Shown here in pieces: positions 11,247-26,550 of a stretch of 64,000 nucleotides of DNA. The notes under the pieces were generated by a model that saw nothing but the letters and a program-made list of their open reading frames with translations, was not told the DNA's origin and did not search any database. The position numbers and the translations under genes were made by a program. Source of the stretch: Symmetrospora coprosmae (taxonomy: Eukaryota > Basidiomycota > Cystobasidiomycetes > Symmetrosporaceae); NCBI GenBank assembly GCA_008802785.1, contig VUYT01000004.1:186001-250000 (forward strand), in the 5' to 3' direction. The stretch's first letter is position 1, and the number at the start of each line of letters is the position of its first letter.

Positions 11247-12231
11247 GATACTCTTTGGTCACTGCTCCTGCACTTCCTGAAACGAATGTGGTGTTGAACG
11301 AAGGTGGGGGTGTCCGCACGCAGATGGGGAGCACACGAGAAGCCGGAAAACGAATGTAGAACGAGCGTGGAGAAAGACGAAGGAGGAGACTGCGTGTGAG
11401 TAGTCAGCACATGCTATTGGAGATAATAGTCAGACCGCGAAGGAGAGAGGCGTTCGCCCTCTGCTCGGTTCGCCCCGTTGAGAAGGTGAGCGCGTCCGGC
11501 GGACATCGCGCGCCCAAGCTTGAGCACGAGTCCGGGCCGACATTCCCGAGTTCGGGCTGGGAGGAGACGGCTTCATTGCTTCACACTCGCTATACCCAAC
11601 GCGCCCTACTGTGAAGATCGACAGCCTTGCAGAGCACCCGGCGTATACGACGCGGCGGGTTGAAGGAAAGATAGGAGGTCGAGCGGACGGACTCCGCGCT
11701 GAAGTTCACGGGCGCGCCATGTCGCCACAACGCCGTCTTCCTCACTCGGTACTGGAATATAATACCCTGTCACGGCAGCTCCTGCTCTACGCATTGTTTC
11801 TGCCTGCCGTCCAACTTCCGTATATTACGCAACGCTTACTGCACCGTAACGCTGTCCCTGCTAAACTATACAAGCAAGCGGACGAGAATCGTGAAAGTCG
11901 GAGCCTATCTCTGGTACACCCTACTCAAGACTCAGTGCCCACTGTGTGCCCTCGAACTGAACGAATGCGAAACTGCTAAGATGCGAAGGAGAGAGAGAGC
12001 GGGTGATGCCGCAATGGCGGAGGACGTGTAGAGGATTAAGGGGAAGGTGGGGAGAATCGTGAGGTGTTCGATGAGGCCCGACAAGGTCAAGAGGGCTTTC
12101 AGGGCGTGCGAAGCCTCAGTCAGGCGTTGATGTGGCCGGGTGTCTCTCTGACTTCACCAGCCGCTAGCGAGCGTAATCACCGATCGTCAGCTTCGGTCTG
12201 AGGCCGACCTTGTCCTCGCACAAGCCGTCAC
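11247..12231. other. Intergenic region, 985 bases, no gene seen
   Basis: This stretch lies upstream of the membrane-protein gene and downstream of the GATA-like-domain gene. Reading frames on both strands are short and lack domain-like composition. A first exon for the downstream gene could be hidden here. A donor-like GTGAGT overlapping the stop codon at 12232 could also add a short terminal exon to the upstream gene. Confidence 0.45.
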
Positions 12232-15200
12232 TCACGTATGGTGGAAGCCTGGCGAGTAGTAGTCGTGCTGCGCGACAGGCGGATCACTGTTGCGTCGGAC
12301 AGTGCTGGGCGGCGGGGGCACGTCGTTGACGCGTCTGTTGGGCACAGTAGTCGACGGCGGTAAAGCGGTGTCGACTCTGGCTTGAGCGAAATCGCCCGCG
12401 CCTTTCTGCACTTGCGGGAGGCGAGCTTGCTGCTGGGGCTCAGGCTGTCCTTTGGTGCCAGCGAGGCGATTGCCAAAGGCCTGCATGACGCCGCCAAGCC
12501 CGGCCATTGCGCCTCTGTTTCTGCTTTGCCGCTCCATGATCAGGTTGACACGGAGCGACTCGGTGAGCTCTGTCGCGAGCATGTTGCGTCGCGTCGTGCG
12601 GGGCGTGTAGGCTGTTGCGCCTTGTACTTGCACAGGTGCGGGCGTAGCCACGCTCGGTGCAGAGACTGGCGGGGCCGCTGAACCTCGGCTGATCTGACCA
12701 GATGACTTTGTCCGCTGCATGAGGTTGGCGAAACGCTCGGTCTGTGATGGCGTGGTTTTGCCGCTGGGCCCGCCGCTGCCTGCATCTCCCGCACCGGCCT
12801 TCTGACCTTGCCCAGCGTCGTCACTATCGCTGTCACTATCGCTTTCGAGCTCGACGTCAATCGGCTTGCCTCCCAGACGAGTGAGACCGTTGCCGGATCG
12901 CGAAGGGCCGAGTGGTCCGCCTCGATGCATGCCGGAAAGAGCTGCGGTGGACTTGGATGCATGCATCCCTGTGACTGTGACTGTCCCCCTTTGCGCCTGG
13001 TCTCCCATCCTGTCGAGGCCTTGAAGATGGCCAGAGGGACGCGCGCGAGTGAGCTCGATGGCAGAGCGGTTGTTGCGAAGATGAGTCGGGAGATTCGCTG
13101 AGCCTCGTCCGTACTCTTCCGGGTGAAGCAGCTGGCTCAGAAGTCCCCCTCCGCCTGCGATATTCACCTGCGAAGGAACGCGCTTGGCGAAGAGATCCTT
13201 CTGCCGGGCCTCCTCATTGCGGATGGCCACCGCACGCTCGTCCTCTTCCGACTCGCTCGTCTCGCTGGACCAGTCTGAATCGTCCTCTTCGTCGTCCTCC
13301 TCGAAGCCATCCTCGTCATCATCACTGGCTGCCGGTGCGGCGTTCTTGCTCGCTTGACTGGCGCCCTTGCCCTTCGCGACACCAGGAGCTGGGCGATCAG
13401 AACGGGCATTCGTAACGATGGTGGGCACGGCCAGAGGCGAGCCGACGGTCGGTGGCACGGCTTTCTTACGCGCCGCGCCGGCAGCTCCAAAGCTCTCTTC
13501 GTCAGAGTCTGTCGTCGGGCTGCACAGGAAAAACATGCCCTTCTGCTTCCGGTTCGCGTTGTTTGGCGGTGCAGTCGGAACAGCAGCTGCCGGTGCGACA
13601 TTTTCTCCCGCCGTTGCGAGCAATGCGACCCGGTCGGTACGCTGCTGTCCATCACCAAGCTGAGTAGGTAGATGACCTAGTTGGGGGTCCACGTGGGAGC
13701 TCTCTGACTCCGTTGCCCAACTGGCCACTGTCTGCTGATTGGCCTCAGGCTGCCAAGCCACTGTGGCTGGGCTAGACGTCGAGTGAGCCGCTGAGGCTCT
13801 CGTGTCCACGCCCTTGCCTTTGTCCAAAGCTCGGGCACTGGGCACTTCCGCTGTAGGCACAATGTCCGAGTTCTCCTGATCACGGGAGGCCGCAAGGCCG
13901 GATCTAGGGATTGCAGACACCATTGATGCGTTACTGCTATTCCCCGACTTGCTGTTGTGCAAGCTACTGGAGCTCGCATTCTTTATGTGGCTATGCAGAA
14001 GCCGGCTGGATGAGGGAACACGCTTTGTGGATGCCCCGCCGACTCCAGACGTGTTCCGGCTTGCAACCGGCCGAACTTCTGCAGGTGCGTCATCCTCGTT
14101 TGTCGGGCTCTCGATGATGCGAACCGACTTGGCAGACTGAGTGCGCTGCAGGGCCGAGCGCGACACGCGTCCGTTCTGGGAGGAGCGTGCGCGAAGGAGT
14201 GAGGGCTTGCCTGCTGCAAGGCGCGTCGACGACATTGACGACTTGAGGATGCCGCCTCCACTGGCTCCTACGCCAGTGGGTCGAGCATCGGCTACGCAGC
14301 TTTCGGCTATGCCGGGCGTAGGCACATCAGTCCAAGCCGTCTCCTGCTGACGCTGCGGTTGCGAGAGGGCGCGTGGCGGCGAGACGTCTCTCATGGTCAT
14401 CGACGAGGCGGCTGAAGTGACGGGTGCTGAAGCGGTAGAGTCGGTTGAATCTATGCTGCCGGAAGTGCGATGCGATGTCGATGTGTGAGAAGAGGGCGCA
14501 TCGCTGGCGAGGATGGAAGAAGTGGCAGGCGAAAAGACTGCAGCGACCGGCAAAGACGACTTCTCTGTGCTGGTTACCGAAGGCGATTCGGAGTAGAGTG
14601 AGGCAGCTGTAGTCTGCTGTTGCAGAGGGCTTGCATTCCGCTTCAGAATCGGTGGCGCTGGCTGGCCGCTGGCGACGGCCACTGGTCGCGGCGACGTGCT
14701 CGAAGTATGCGTTGCGACGTCCGCGCTGCTTCCACTATCGCCGCTACCGTAGAATACGGTTACGTGACGCGTTGGTATCGGCGGGCTCGTCTTGAAGTCC
14801 ATGGGTAGCACGGTTCCGATGATTCGTTGGATGGAATCAGGTGTAAGCTGTGATTGCGTTCGTATCCGTGGCGTGACTTCGACGTCGGTGCTCCTGATGT
14901 CGCGTCTCGGCAATGCAAAGCTGAAGGCGCGCCTCTCCTTCTTTGATTTGGGTGATGCTGCCGAGGTGGACGCGACAGGCGCGGCAGGCCGGCTGGATGA
15001 AGCTGAAGCTGGATAAGATGAGCGGCGACTGCTCGCAGGCGGCGACGGGCGTCTCCATTCGCTTCCTGCTGTACTCTGCCCTTCGCGGGTGGTGACTACG
15101 CCCGGTAGCACACGTTCCGGATCCTCGAGTGGCGCGTCCGGTCCCGCTTCTTCGCGGACGGGGCTGACGCCGGTTGCGTGCCTGATAAGGGGTTCGCGTG

Positions 15201-15720
15201 CGGCGACTTCTGAGATCCGATGGTTGTCAGATTCGTTGTCGCTATCGCTGTCTGTATCGAAGCTGCAGCCGGTGCTACTGCTGCTGCTGCTGCTGCTCGT
15301 GCTGAGCTGCGCGCCTGCATGGTGGCTGAGATTGCTGCTTTTGTATAGCGGGATCGCAAAACATGGCAGCATGGCATGTGAGCACTAGGATGTGAGGCAC
15401 GGGTGCGGCTGCAGAACCTCACCCTGCTATCCGGAGATCCTCGTACCAGAGCCGCCAGCTCAGGTTCTCCAGTCGTGGTCCCTCCTCTATTGACTCCCGG
15501 CACTTTGTGAAGACTGCGGATGGCATGTGCTGTCAGCTTATGACAGCGTGGTGGTCACGATAGCAACAGAATACGCACGCGACCACATGTAGATCAAGCT
15601 CTCCCTGCCGTTTGGGCTCTGCTGGCTGACGTTCCCAAGCCGAAGGCTGAGCAAAGCCGGCTTGACTGGCGACAGCTTGTCTCCTTCGAAGAAGGGCGTG
15701 AAAGCCAGTGGTTGCGTCAT
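12232..15720 (-). CDS. Regulator with AreA/Reg1-type GATA-like domain, 1111 aa
   Basis: Exons 15720-15579, 15513-15423 and 15334-12232. Splicing creates MWSLFTKCRESIEEGPRLENLSWRLWYEDLRIAG at residues ~45-78 (quoted as SIEEGPRLENLSWRLW for the core), the short domain shared by the N-terminus of the nitrogen regulator AreA and by fungal Reg1/Mks1-type proteins; the ENLSWRLW core is diagnostic. There is no GATA zinc finger, so this is not AreA itself. The rest is Ser/Ala/Pro-rich and disordered, with an acidic block (DEDGFEEDDEEDDSDWSSE) and several conserved-looking islands (KGMFFLCSPTTDSDEES; RRNMLATELTESLRVNLIME). Family members act in nutrient signalling, often as phosphatase adaptors, and that role is inferred here. 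A splice donor overlapping the stop makes the extreme C-terminus uncertain. Confidence 0.8.
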
Positions 15721-16995
15721 TGTCGACGTCTGACGCTGAGCGTCAATCTGCAGTGTGAGCTGCTCTACTAGTGCCTTGTCGCTGCGCTGTCGGTGCTGTT
15801 CTCTGGGTCACCTGTCGGGTTGCGCCAAGAACGGCAATGGCGAGCGAAGCAGAGCCGCGACGAGAGTAGGTCAGCAGGCGATGGCAGTGCACGACAGCGG
15901 CGTCTGTCGACTTGGACGTACTCCTGAGGTTCGTGCAGAGAGAACAGATGCCAAAGATGGACGCTTCTCAGGAGAACAAGGAGGGCGGACCCGGCGGCAC
16001 AGTCCGGCTATCTCAGAGTCACGCGCGCGACGGGCCCAGTTGCAGAAGGCCACGCGACGGGCAGCGACCGTTCCAAAAGAGGTGGGTCAGGTGAATGGCA
16101 AGGAGGGGAGCGCTGCTTGGAGTCTGCGTGTGTCAGACACAGGCTGCAGTCATCATTCTTATCCTGAGCGCTTCTGTCCTGAGGAGATCGCCAGTGGCGT
16201 CAGCCCGTCGTCGCGGGCGGTGCGGGTCACCCGCAGCTCCACCCCCTGCCAGTGGAGCGCCCGCATGACCGTTTCCAGAAGAGTCTGCGCCAAACACGGA
16301 TCCTGCGCTAACTTCCGTGTGGGTGACATCTTCGACCGGTCCGCTTCCCGCTCTATCCGGATACGCCGCCCCGCTTTATGCGCGGTGGCGTGGTCCTCTC
16401 ACGACTTGCTCAGAGGAAAAGTCGAGAAGCGGTAAGAGACAGCTGGCAGTGCTAGGCTTTGTCATGTACGAAGGGTACATCTCCTCTTGCTTTAGAGTAT
16501 ACATGAAGCACAATCTAGTAGAGGTAACCAAGTACAGCTTGGACGGCGGTTCCAGGTCGCGGAGGAGTGCAGGCCCTCTCTGCCTTGCGGGTCCTTGCTC
16601 GATCGCGATCCGGTGCCTGAAAGAGGTCACGTGTCAGGCCCAGGTACAGGCACAGGAGGTGGAGACTCGCGAAATTTCCTGCAAGCCTCATGTGTGCCCG
16701 GCGAGCGTCTGTTGTACTCAAAAGTAGTCCCAATGTATTCATGATGCCTTCTTCAGGCTACCGCCCATGTCCTGCTGATCTTTGGGCCTTCAGCGACGCC
16801 GGGCGGGCGACGCCAGCCTGGCGGGACTCATGGCCAAAGGCGTAACTTCCACGGGCGAAGAGATCTCGAAGTGCAAGATGGTACATTCGAACAGCGAGGT
16901 CGAGGAGATGCGAATGGTGGACTTTCGCGAACGGAATGGGGATAAACGCATAATATATGAAAAAATCACCCCAGAGCCTACGGGACATGTCTCTC
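15721..16995. other. Protein-poor intergenic region upstream of the tRNA
   Basis: About 1.3 kb without a supportable coding exon; a 226-codon frame at 15755-16435 has no domain-like or codon-bias support. Base composition becomes less GC-rich toward the tRNA. The last 50 bases before it include ATAATATATGAAAAAA, a TATA-like stretch that could help Pol III initiation. Confidence 0.45.
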
Positions 16996-17066
16996 GACAG
17001 TTTAGCTCAATGGGAGAGCGTAAGTTTGAAGCACTTAAGGCTGGCGGTTCGATCCCGTCAACTGTC
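16996..17066 (+). tRNA. tRNA-Phe (GAA), mitochondrial-looking sequence
   Basis: A full cloverleaf of 71 bases with no intron. The 7-bp acceptor stem is GACAGTT/AACTGTC. The D arm is GCTC-AATGGGA-GAGC. The anticodon stem is TAAGT/ACTTA around loop TTGAAGC (anticodon GAA). The variable loop is AGGCT. The T arm is GGCGG-TTCGATC-CCGTC with one G-T pair. The next base is A (discriminator A73, as expected for Phe). A-box (TAGCTCAATGG) and B-box (GGTTCGATCCC) promoter elements are intact and a T5 run follows, so Pol III transcription is plausible. The AT-rich anticodon stem and C38 differ from the strongly conserved nuclear fungal tRNA-Phe, which usually also has an intron. The gene may therefore derive from organellar DNA. 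Confidence 0.8.
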
Positions 17067-17076
17067 ATTGAGCATC

Positions 17077-17081
17077 TTTTT
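17077..17081 (+). terminator. Pol III terminator (T5) of the tRNA
   Basis: Five consecutive T residues begin 11 bases after the tRNA acceptor stem, the usual Pol III stop signal. Confidence 0.6.
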
Positions 17082-17183
17082 CCTGCGAAAGAGTCTTCGT
17101 TGTGTTGTGGGTGGTACTTTTTGGGAGCGTCCCCGCACGCCACCGCCCCAAAGGTCCCCAAACGCAAAGACTCTTCGCTTTTT
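17082..17183 (+). ncRNA. Possible structured RNA downstream of tRNA-Phe
   Basis: Between the tRNA terminator and a second T5 run (17179-17183) lies a stretch able to fold on itself. GCGAAAGAGTCTT (17085-17097) pairs with AAGACTCTTCGC (17167-17178), giving 12 bp with one bulged A. CGTT (17098-17101) then pairs with AACG (17161-17164), and GGTGG (17110-17114) with CCACC (17140-17144). This could be a short Pol III RNA co-transcribed with the tRNA, or a remnant of a small inverted-repeat element. An internal T5 run (17118-17122) argues against an intact Pol III transcript. I recognise no RNA family. Confidence 0.25.
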
Positions 17184-17791
17184 GCACTTCAAGGCTTCGA
17201 GGTACATGCTTCAGAGGCGCGATAGTTGACTGGTACATGTTACCTGGCTGTAGGCCGCTTCGCCGCCCTTGTGGCCTTCAGTGTGCCTTACACCTACGGG
17301 GAAAAGAGCTTCGACCAATAGACGGATTTCCCCTTATATGAGCATGTCCACACGATTGTGCAGGCTGCCTCATCAATCTGTGCAATACTGTAGGCTTTTC
17401 GTAGTCATGCGGCGGCGGCGGCCAGCATTCGGGTGCCCCGCGATAGGCGCCGTCGCCGGACGACATGCTTCAGCTAGTATAGTCGAGTCAGTCAGAACTA
17501 GCGATTATACTAGACACATCTCTATCTTTCCAACCCAAAAGCCCACTCGAAGGCCCAGGCCCTGGCGAGCGGAGATAGCGCCATCGTGGCCTTTCGTACT
17601 GCGAATGAAGGTATGCCTGCTAAGCGCTCGTATCGCAGAGTATTTCAACTAGTTGCCCTTGTTAATGCATCAGTGTCTACTTGGCCTGTTCCAACTATAA
17701 CTCTAGACAGGTCCAGCTTATGAAGAATGCATAATCCTGACACCCATTGCTACCGATACCGCTAAACGCTAAGTAGGGCACACTTGGACTT
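17184..17791. other. Intergenic region downstream of the tRNA
   Basis: About 600 bases to the stop codon of the ZAP1-like gene. It holds a small inverted repeat, CTAGTATA (17474-17481) and TATACTAG (17506-17513), but no coding exon that I can support. Confidence 0.45.
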
Positions 17792-20820
<3,029 letters not shown>

Positions 20821-20979
20821 CCTCCACTTGGTCGGTGAGAAGCGAAGAGCGGACGAGAGCCGTTGCAGGATAGAGGACGAGAGGAGAGACCGACGGAAAG
20901 CCGCTGCGCCGCTCTTCCGACGCCGACGCCGACGCCTGCTCGCTCTGCCTCTCTCGAACTGTGGTCTAACTCTGAAAGG

Positions 20980-21981
20980 ATGTTCGTCGAATTAGAGCAC
21001 TCTGCAGGGAACGCGCAATGCAATCTCGATGCTAACGCAGGAAGCTCTCTGTGCGCGCAGGGTGCCCCCTCGAGCTGGGCGGCGTTCGGTCGGAGGCAGC
21101 ACCGCACCCGCGACACCTTCGGCCTCAGCAACGCCTCGCGAGGGCTCTCCGATAACTGCCAGCGGCAGAAGCCCATCACCCGACGTCGGCGTGCGTGTGT
21201 ACGGCCCGTGCAGGCGTGCGGCGCGAGAGCTGACCCTGGGGCTTCTTGCCAACGACTTGAACAGACCCTCATCGAACAGCTCAATTACGCCGAGATCCCA
21301 AGGTCGTTCAAGAACCCAGCCTATGGGAAAAAGGCGAGCAATCGCCGTCCGAAGACCGCAAAGCAGATCATCCAGATCGAGCGCGAGCGCTACTTCAAGC
21401 CAAAGAAGCGCGGTAGGGGCGCCGTGCAGGCGCGCATAGACGCGGCGAATGCTGCTGCAGCTGCTGCGGCTGCAGCGGAGGCAGCTGCATCTGCAGGCAC
21501 GTCCGTCGATGGCACGCCCAACGAAGGCACAGGAAGAACAACGCCTGTGGACGGAATGGATGAAGACGGTGCAAACGCGGCTGCGGCGGAGGAGGAGCAG
21601 GAGCCCGAGGTCGTACGCAAGGAGCAGTACATCGCTTGTGAGTGCATTACGTATCGACAGAAAACATGTCGCAATTCAACGCGCTTCCCTCCTCTTCGGC
21701 AGACCACGAGTACGAAGCCCCTCCATCACTCAAGCCTGCGAAAAAGTACTGCGACGTGACGGGCCTGGAGGCGCCCTACACTGATCCCAAGTCAAGACTG
21801 CGGTATCACAACGCCGATATATAGTGGGTTGGCTCACGCGCAGTTGCCGCCGACCCTGCGCAGCCCTTGCTCATCACACAGCCGACCCCTCTGCCTTTTC
21901 AGCGAGCTGCTCAAGACGTTCTCTTCGGGTGCCGAGCAAGAATACCTCAGTCTGCGCGGACAAGGTACAATGATTCGCTGA
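20980..21981 (+). CDS. IES6: INO80 chromatin-remodelling complex subunit Ies6
   Basis: Exons 20980-21637, 21703-21823 and 21903-21981. The product contains PRSFKNPAYGKKASNRRPKT and KQIIQIERERYFKPKKRGR, then an Ala-rich linker, then the YL1-C-type domain PPSLKPAKKYCDVTGLEAP, YTDPKSRLRYHNADIYELLK and GAEQEYLSLRGQGTMIR at the C-terminus. This matches yeast Ies6 closely in order and wording. Ies6 partners Arp5 in INO80 nucleosome remodelling in the nucleus. The N-terminus is uncertain: the first ~100 residues in this frame (from the ATG at 20980) have weak protein character, and a different frame in 21029-21250 looks more coding-like, so an unrecognised 5' intron or a later start is possible. Confidence 0.85.
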
Positions 21982-22082
21982 TTCCCGTGCAAGATGCGCC
22001 ATCTCCGCTGGGTCTCGGGTTGCGCAGTGTTGTTGTAGGAACGCAAGTCATGTCTAGCACTACAGCTGTTCCAGCTGCAAAT

Positions 22083-25000
22083 CTAGCTGGTCATGGATGG
22101 CACCGAGTGCATTTTCGTGTTGACCACCGGCTCGTAGCTTCCTGCAAGTGGCTCGACCTTGTACATCTGCGTGATTGCGAAAGGGTCAGCGCATGCCTGC
22201 AGCCTTCTGTAGACGCGGACCAACCTTGGTTGTCACCGGGATAGGCAGGCCACGCGAGTCGAGCGTGTAGTTCTGCGCCTCCTTGGGTGCAAATTCTGGC
22301 ATCCCACCAGCAGGCGACGCCCCGACTTCGCCCGCCCCCGCCTTTGTCGCTGCATCGGCCTTCTTCGGCTTCTGGTTGGCGTCCACACTCGCTTTGAGCA
22401 CGACCGAGCTGAGCCTGCCGTCGGGAATAAGGATGAACTCCATGCTCGTCTTTCCATCGTATCCCTTGTCGCAAATGTAGAAGCCCTTGCGCTCAAATTG
22501 GATAATGTCGCCTTTCTTGACGCTCGCGACGTTGCTGTCGGCATACGCCTCCTCGATGAACTCGCTGACCGGATTGATAAAGTCCGTCCAGTTGTCTTCT
22601 TCCTCGAGCTTCTTCTTCGTAATCAGGTAGTCGTAATCTTTCAGGACGACGTCGACCAGCGGCGCCGCGGGAGACTTTGCGAGCCAGTGCACCTTCTTCG
22701 ACGTCTTCTTGAAGTCACCCTCGAGGTGCAGCTTGGCTCCCAGCTGTGTGATGGGTGCAGCAGATCCCGATGCGCTCGCCTCTTTGGCGATGAAGGCATT
22801 TCCCCAGTCCATGAGCGTCACCTCCTCGTTGGTGCCGAACGACTGTGCGTCTGCCTGCTCCATGATCAGCGTCGAGCCGTACGTTGTCGTCTTGTTGCCA
22901 ATGTCTAAATTCTTCTTGTGCAGCGGAATGGCCATGGTCGACTCGGGAACAGGTGTCCCGTCGGCTTGCTGCACAGTCACCTCCACGCTGTGGCACGTCA
23001 ATGAAGGACAAGTCAGAGATGTCCTTGCCCATGCACGAAAAACAGACACGCAGACCATGTCGACTCACGCGTCCTTCTTGGCAACCGCCCAGAATCTTGG
23101 GGCAACGGGGTCGATGACCTTCTTGTTTGTTGTCCAGATGGCGTCCCACTCGAGACTGGTGACGGCCTGCGACGGACCCTGTATCAACATGTACTGGGTG
23201 AGAGCCTCGATGGTCATGCCGCGGCGCCTGACGCCACGGACGGTGGGGAAGCGGGGGTCGTCCCAGCCGGAGACGAGGTGCTTGTCCTCGACCATTGCCT
23301 TGAGCTTCCTCTTGGACAGCAGCGTGTAGACAAAGTTGATGCGCCCATAGTCCCAGATGTGGACGCGGCGGAGGTTGAGCGCGTCCTGCATCCACCAGTA
23401 CTGCGGGTTCCGGTCGCGGTACTCGTTCGTGCGCAGCGCGTGCGTGACGCCCTCGAGGCTGTCGACGATCGGGCAGGCAAAGTCGTACGTGGGGTACACC
23501 TTCCACCGGTCGCCCGTCCGGTGGTGGTGCAGGATGTTGACGCGGTAGATGACAGGGTCTCGGAGCGCCTTGTTTGGGTCGTCGGCGCTCAGCTTTGCGC
23601 GGAGGCACCACCTCTGCCCCTCGGTGCTCCCGGTCGTCATCTCGGCAAAACGCGCCAAGCTGTCCTCGATGCTCTCGTCCCTGCGCGCGGAAGGGATGCC
23701 ATCCATTCGCTCGGCTCGCATCTGACCGAAATGGACGAGCGCGAGTCAGTTTCAGCCTGAAAGCTCAGACTGAACTGGTCGACAGAGGAAGCCGACCCAC
23801 CTTCTCCTGCAGTGTGTCGTCAGCATAGGCCTTGCCAGCCTTGATGGCCTGGATGGCGAGCTTGTAGATGTCGTCAAAGTAGTCGGAGGTGTACGAGACC
23901 TTGTCGCCGTGCACGCCCATCATGGCGAGGTCGTCGATGATGGCCTGCTGGAACTCCTCCTTCTCCTTGTCCGGGTTCGTGTCGTCGTACCGGACGATGA
24001 ACGTGCCCTTGTACATGCGGGCAAAGTACTGGTTCAGGATGGCGGCTTTGGCGTGCCCAATGTGCAGGTACCCAGACGGCTCGGGCGGGAGTCGCGTCAC
24101 GACTTTACCCTCGACCGCATGCTCAAGGCCCAGCTCGAACGTCGCATTCGTCGTGCGCGTCTTGACTTTCTGCTTCTGCGCCGCCTGGTAAGCCGCGACG
24201 CCCGCCGAGGTGGACGGCAGCGTGTCGATAAAGCTGTACCACCGCGCGAGGTGCGGGTGCGCTCCCCGCTTGACGAGACCGGCAAAGATGAGAGAGCCTG
24301 CGGACGAAGCAGCACGAGAATGACGGCGGGGATCAGCCCGTGATGCGCGTGAACTCCTGCGTTGTAAAGCTGCATAAGGGAGGCAACCCACTTCGGAGAG
24401 CGCCGTACATAGCAAAGTCTGCCGCAGTCAGGCGATACCCCACGAAGAAGGAGCGCAGGGTCATGTATCGGTCGAGCTCGTCGGCGACATCCCCGACGCT
24501 CTTGAAGTCTGCCGTCTTGCCGAGCTTCTCCTCGCCGTAGCTAATCCATTTCTCAACCTGCGGGAAACGGAACACCCGGACCGGCAGAGGGTTGCAGTGG
24601 TATGGAGAGGAGCGATCGTCAGTATGGGTATTTAGTGAGCGTTGATGCAGCTGGGAGACGCCGAGACTGACAATGTCGGACTCTGCCTTGTCGTGGCCGC
24701 AGATGCCGAGCGCTGCAAAGGCGGCAGCGAGCGAGCGGACGACTGCGCTAGGGGTGTTGCACGAGGCGCTGCGGGTCCAGAGGAAACCAGGGCAAGGATG
24801 CGATGGTGCAGACGAGGTGTTGGCCGAGTCAGCTCTGCTGCTGTGCGGTCAGGCACGCCTCTTGCCGCGGCGCTGAGGCGCAGCCGACCAATCTGCGCAA
24901 GCACGCTGCCCCTCGCATCTGACCTGACCTGACCCACCTCCCACTCTCGAGTGTGACTGCGACTGCGGCATCGCTGGCCTTCTCGGCGTACTGCACGTCG

Positions 25001-25110
25001 ATGACTCCCTCTGTCCCGGAGACGTCGGCAATGTACCCCGCCAGAGCGATTGGGCCGTAAGGCACGGGGGTTGCCCTCGTGTAGAGTGTCAGCCTCGACG
25101 TGGATGCCAT
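22083..25110 (-). CDS. GUS1: Cytosolic glutamyl-tRNA synthetase
   Basis: Seven exons: 25110-24938, 24768-24672, 24557-24392, 24297-23801, 23721-23069, 22987-22225 and 22166-22083, giving 810 residues. The N-terminal ~190 residues form the GST-like appendage found in eukaryotic GluRS (LTLYTRATPVPYGPIALAGY; VGYRLTAADFAMYGALR). The class I catalytic core has the HIGH signature in GYLHIGHAKA (about residue 224) and the KMSKS equivalent in LSKRKL (about 446), with WKVYPTYDFACPIVDSLEGV between them and the anticodon-binding beta-barrels at the C-terminus. It charges tRNA-Glu in the cytosol. The exon 24768-24672 is inferred from phase and from N-terminal-domain likeness and is the least certain. The gene is divergent from YPT6, with 244 bases between start codons. 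Confidence 0.92.
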
Positions 25111-25120
25111 GCTGATGTAT

Positions 25121-25138
25121 GCGTGCGTGCGTGCGTGC
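25121..25138. repeat. (GCGT)n microsatellite in the GUS1-YPT6 promoter
   Basis: About four and a half GCGT units directly upstream of the GUS1 start codon, in the probable 5' leader. Confidence 0.8.
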
Positions 25139-25312
25139 TGTTGCTGTGGTGGATGCTCTGACGCGCCCACTTCCAAATTTGTGTGCGTGCAGAGGAGGAG
25201 AGGGAGGGAGGGGATGGAGAGGGGCGGGCTGACGGCGACGGAAACGGCGACACCACCGAGAGACTGAGGTCAGACGTGTTCCGACTGCAGCAGTGCCCGC
25301 GTAGCACAGCAT

Positions 25313-25337
25313 ACACACACACACACACACACACACA
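25313..25337. repeat. (AC)n microsatellite upstream of YPT6
   Basis: Twelve AC units in a row ending 18 bases before the YPT6 start codon, in the probable 5' leader. Confidence 0.9.
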
Positions 25338-25354
25338 ATCCCATATACACTGCC

Positions 25355-26550
<1,196 letters not shown>

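Noticed and set aside
12144-12231. Extra terminal exon for the GATA-like-domain gene using the GTGAGT that overlaps its stop
   Set aside because: Two acceptors are possible, giving different short tails, and neither tail matches anything I know; the simple stop at 12232 is kept.
15755-16435. 226-codon frame in the gap before the tRNA
   Set aside because: Cys/Arg/Ser-rich, no protein-like blocks, no splice partners found; treated as non-coding.
22715-23611. 298-codon open frame overlapping GUS1 on the same strand
   Set aside because: Out-of-frame shadow of the GluRS catalytic exon; the GluRS frame carries the conserved motifs.
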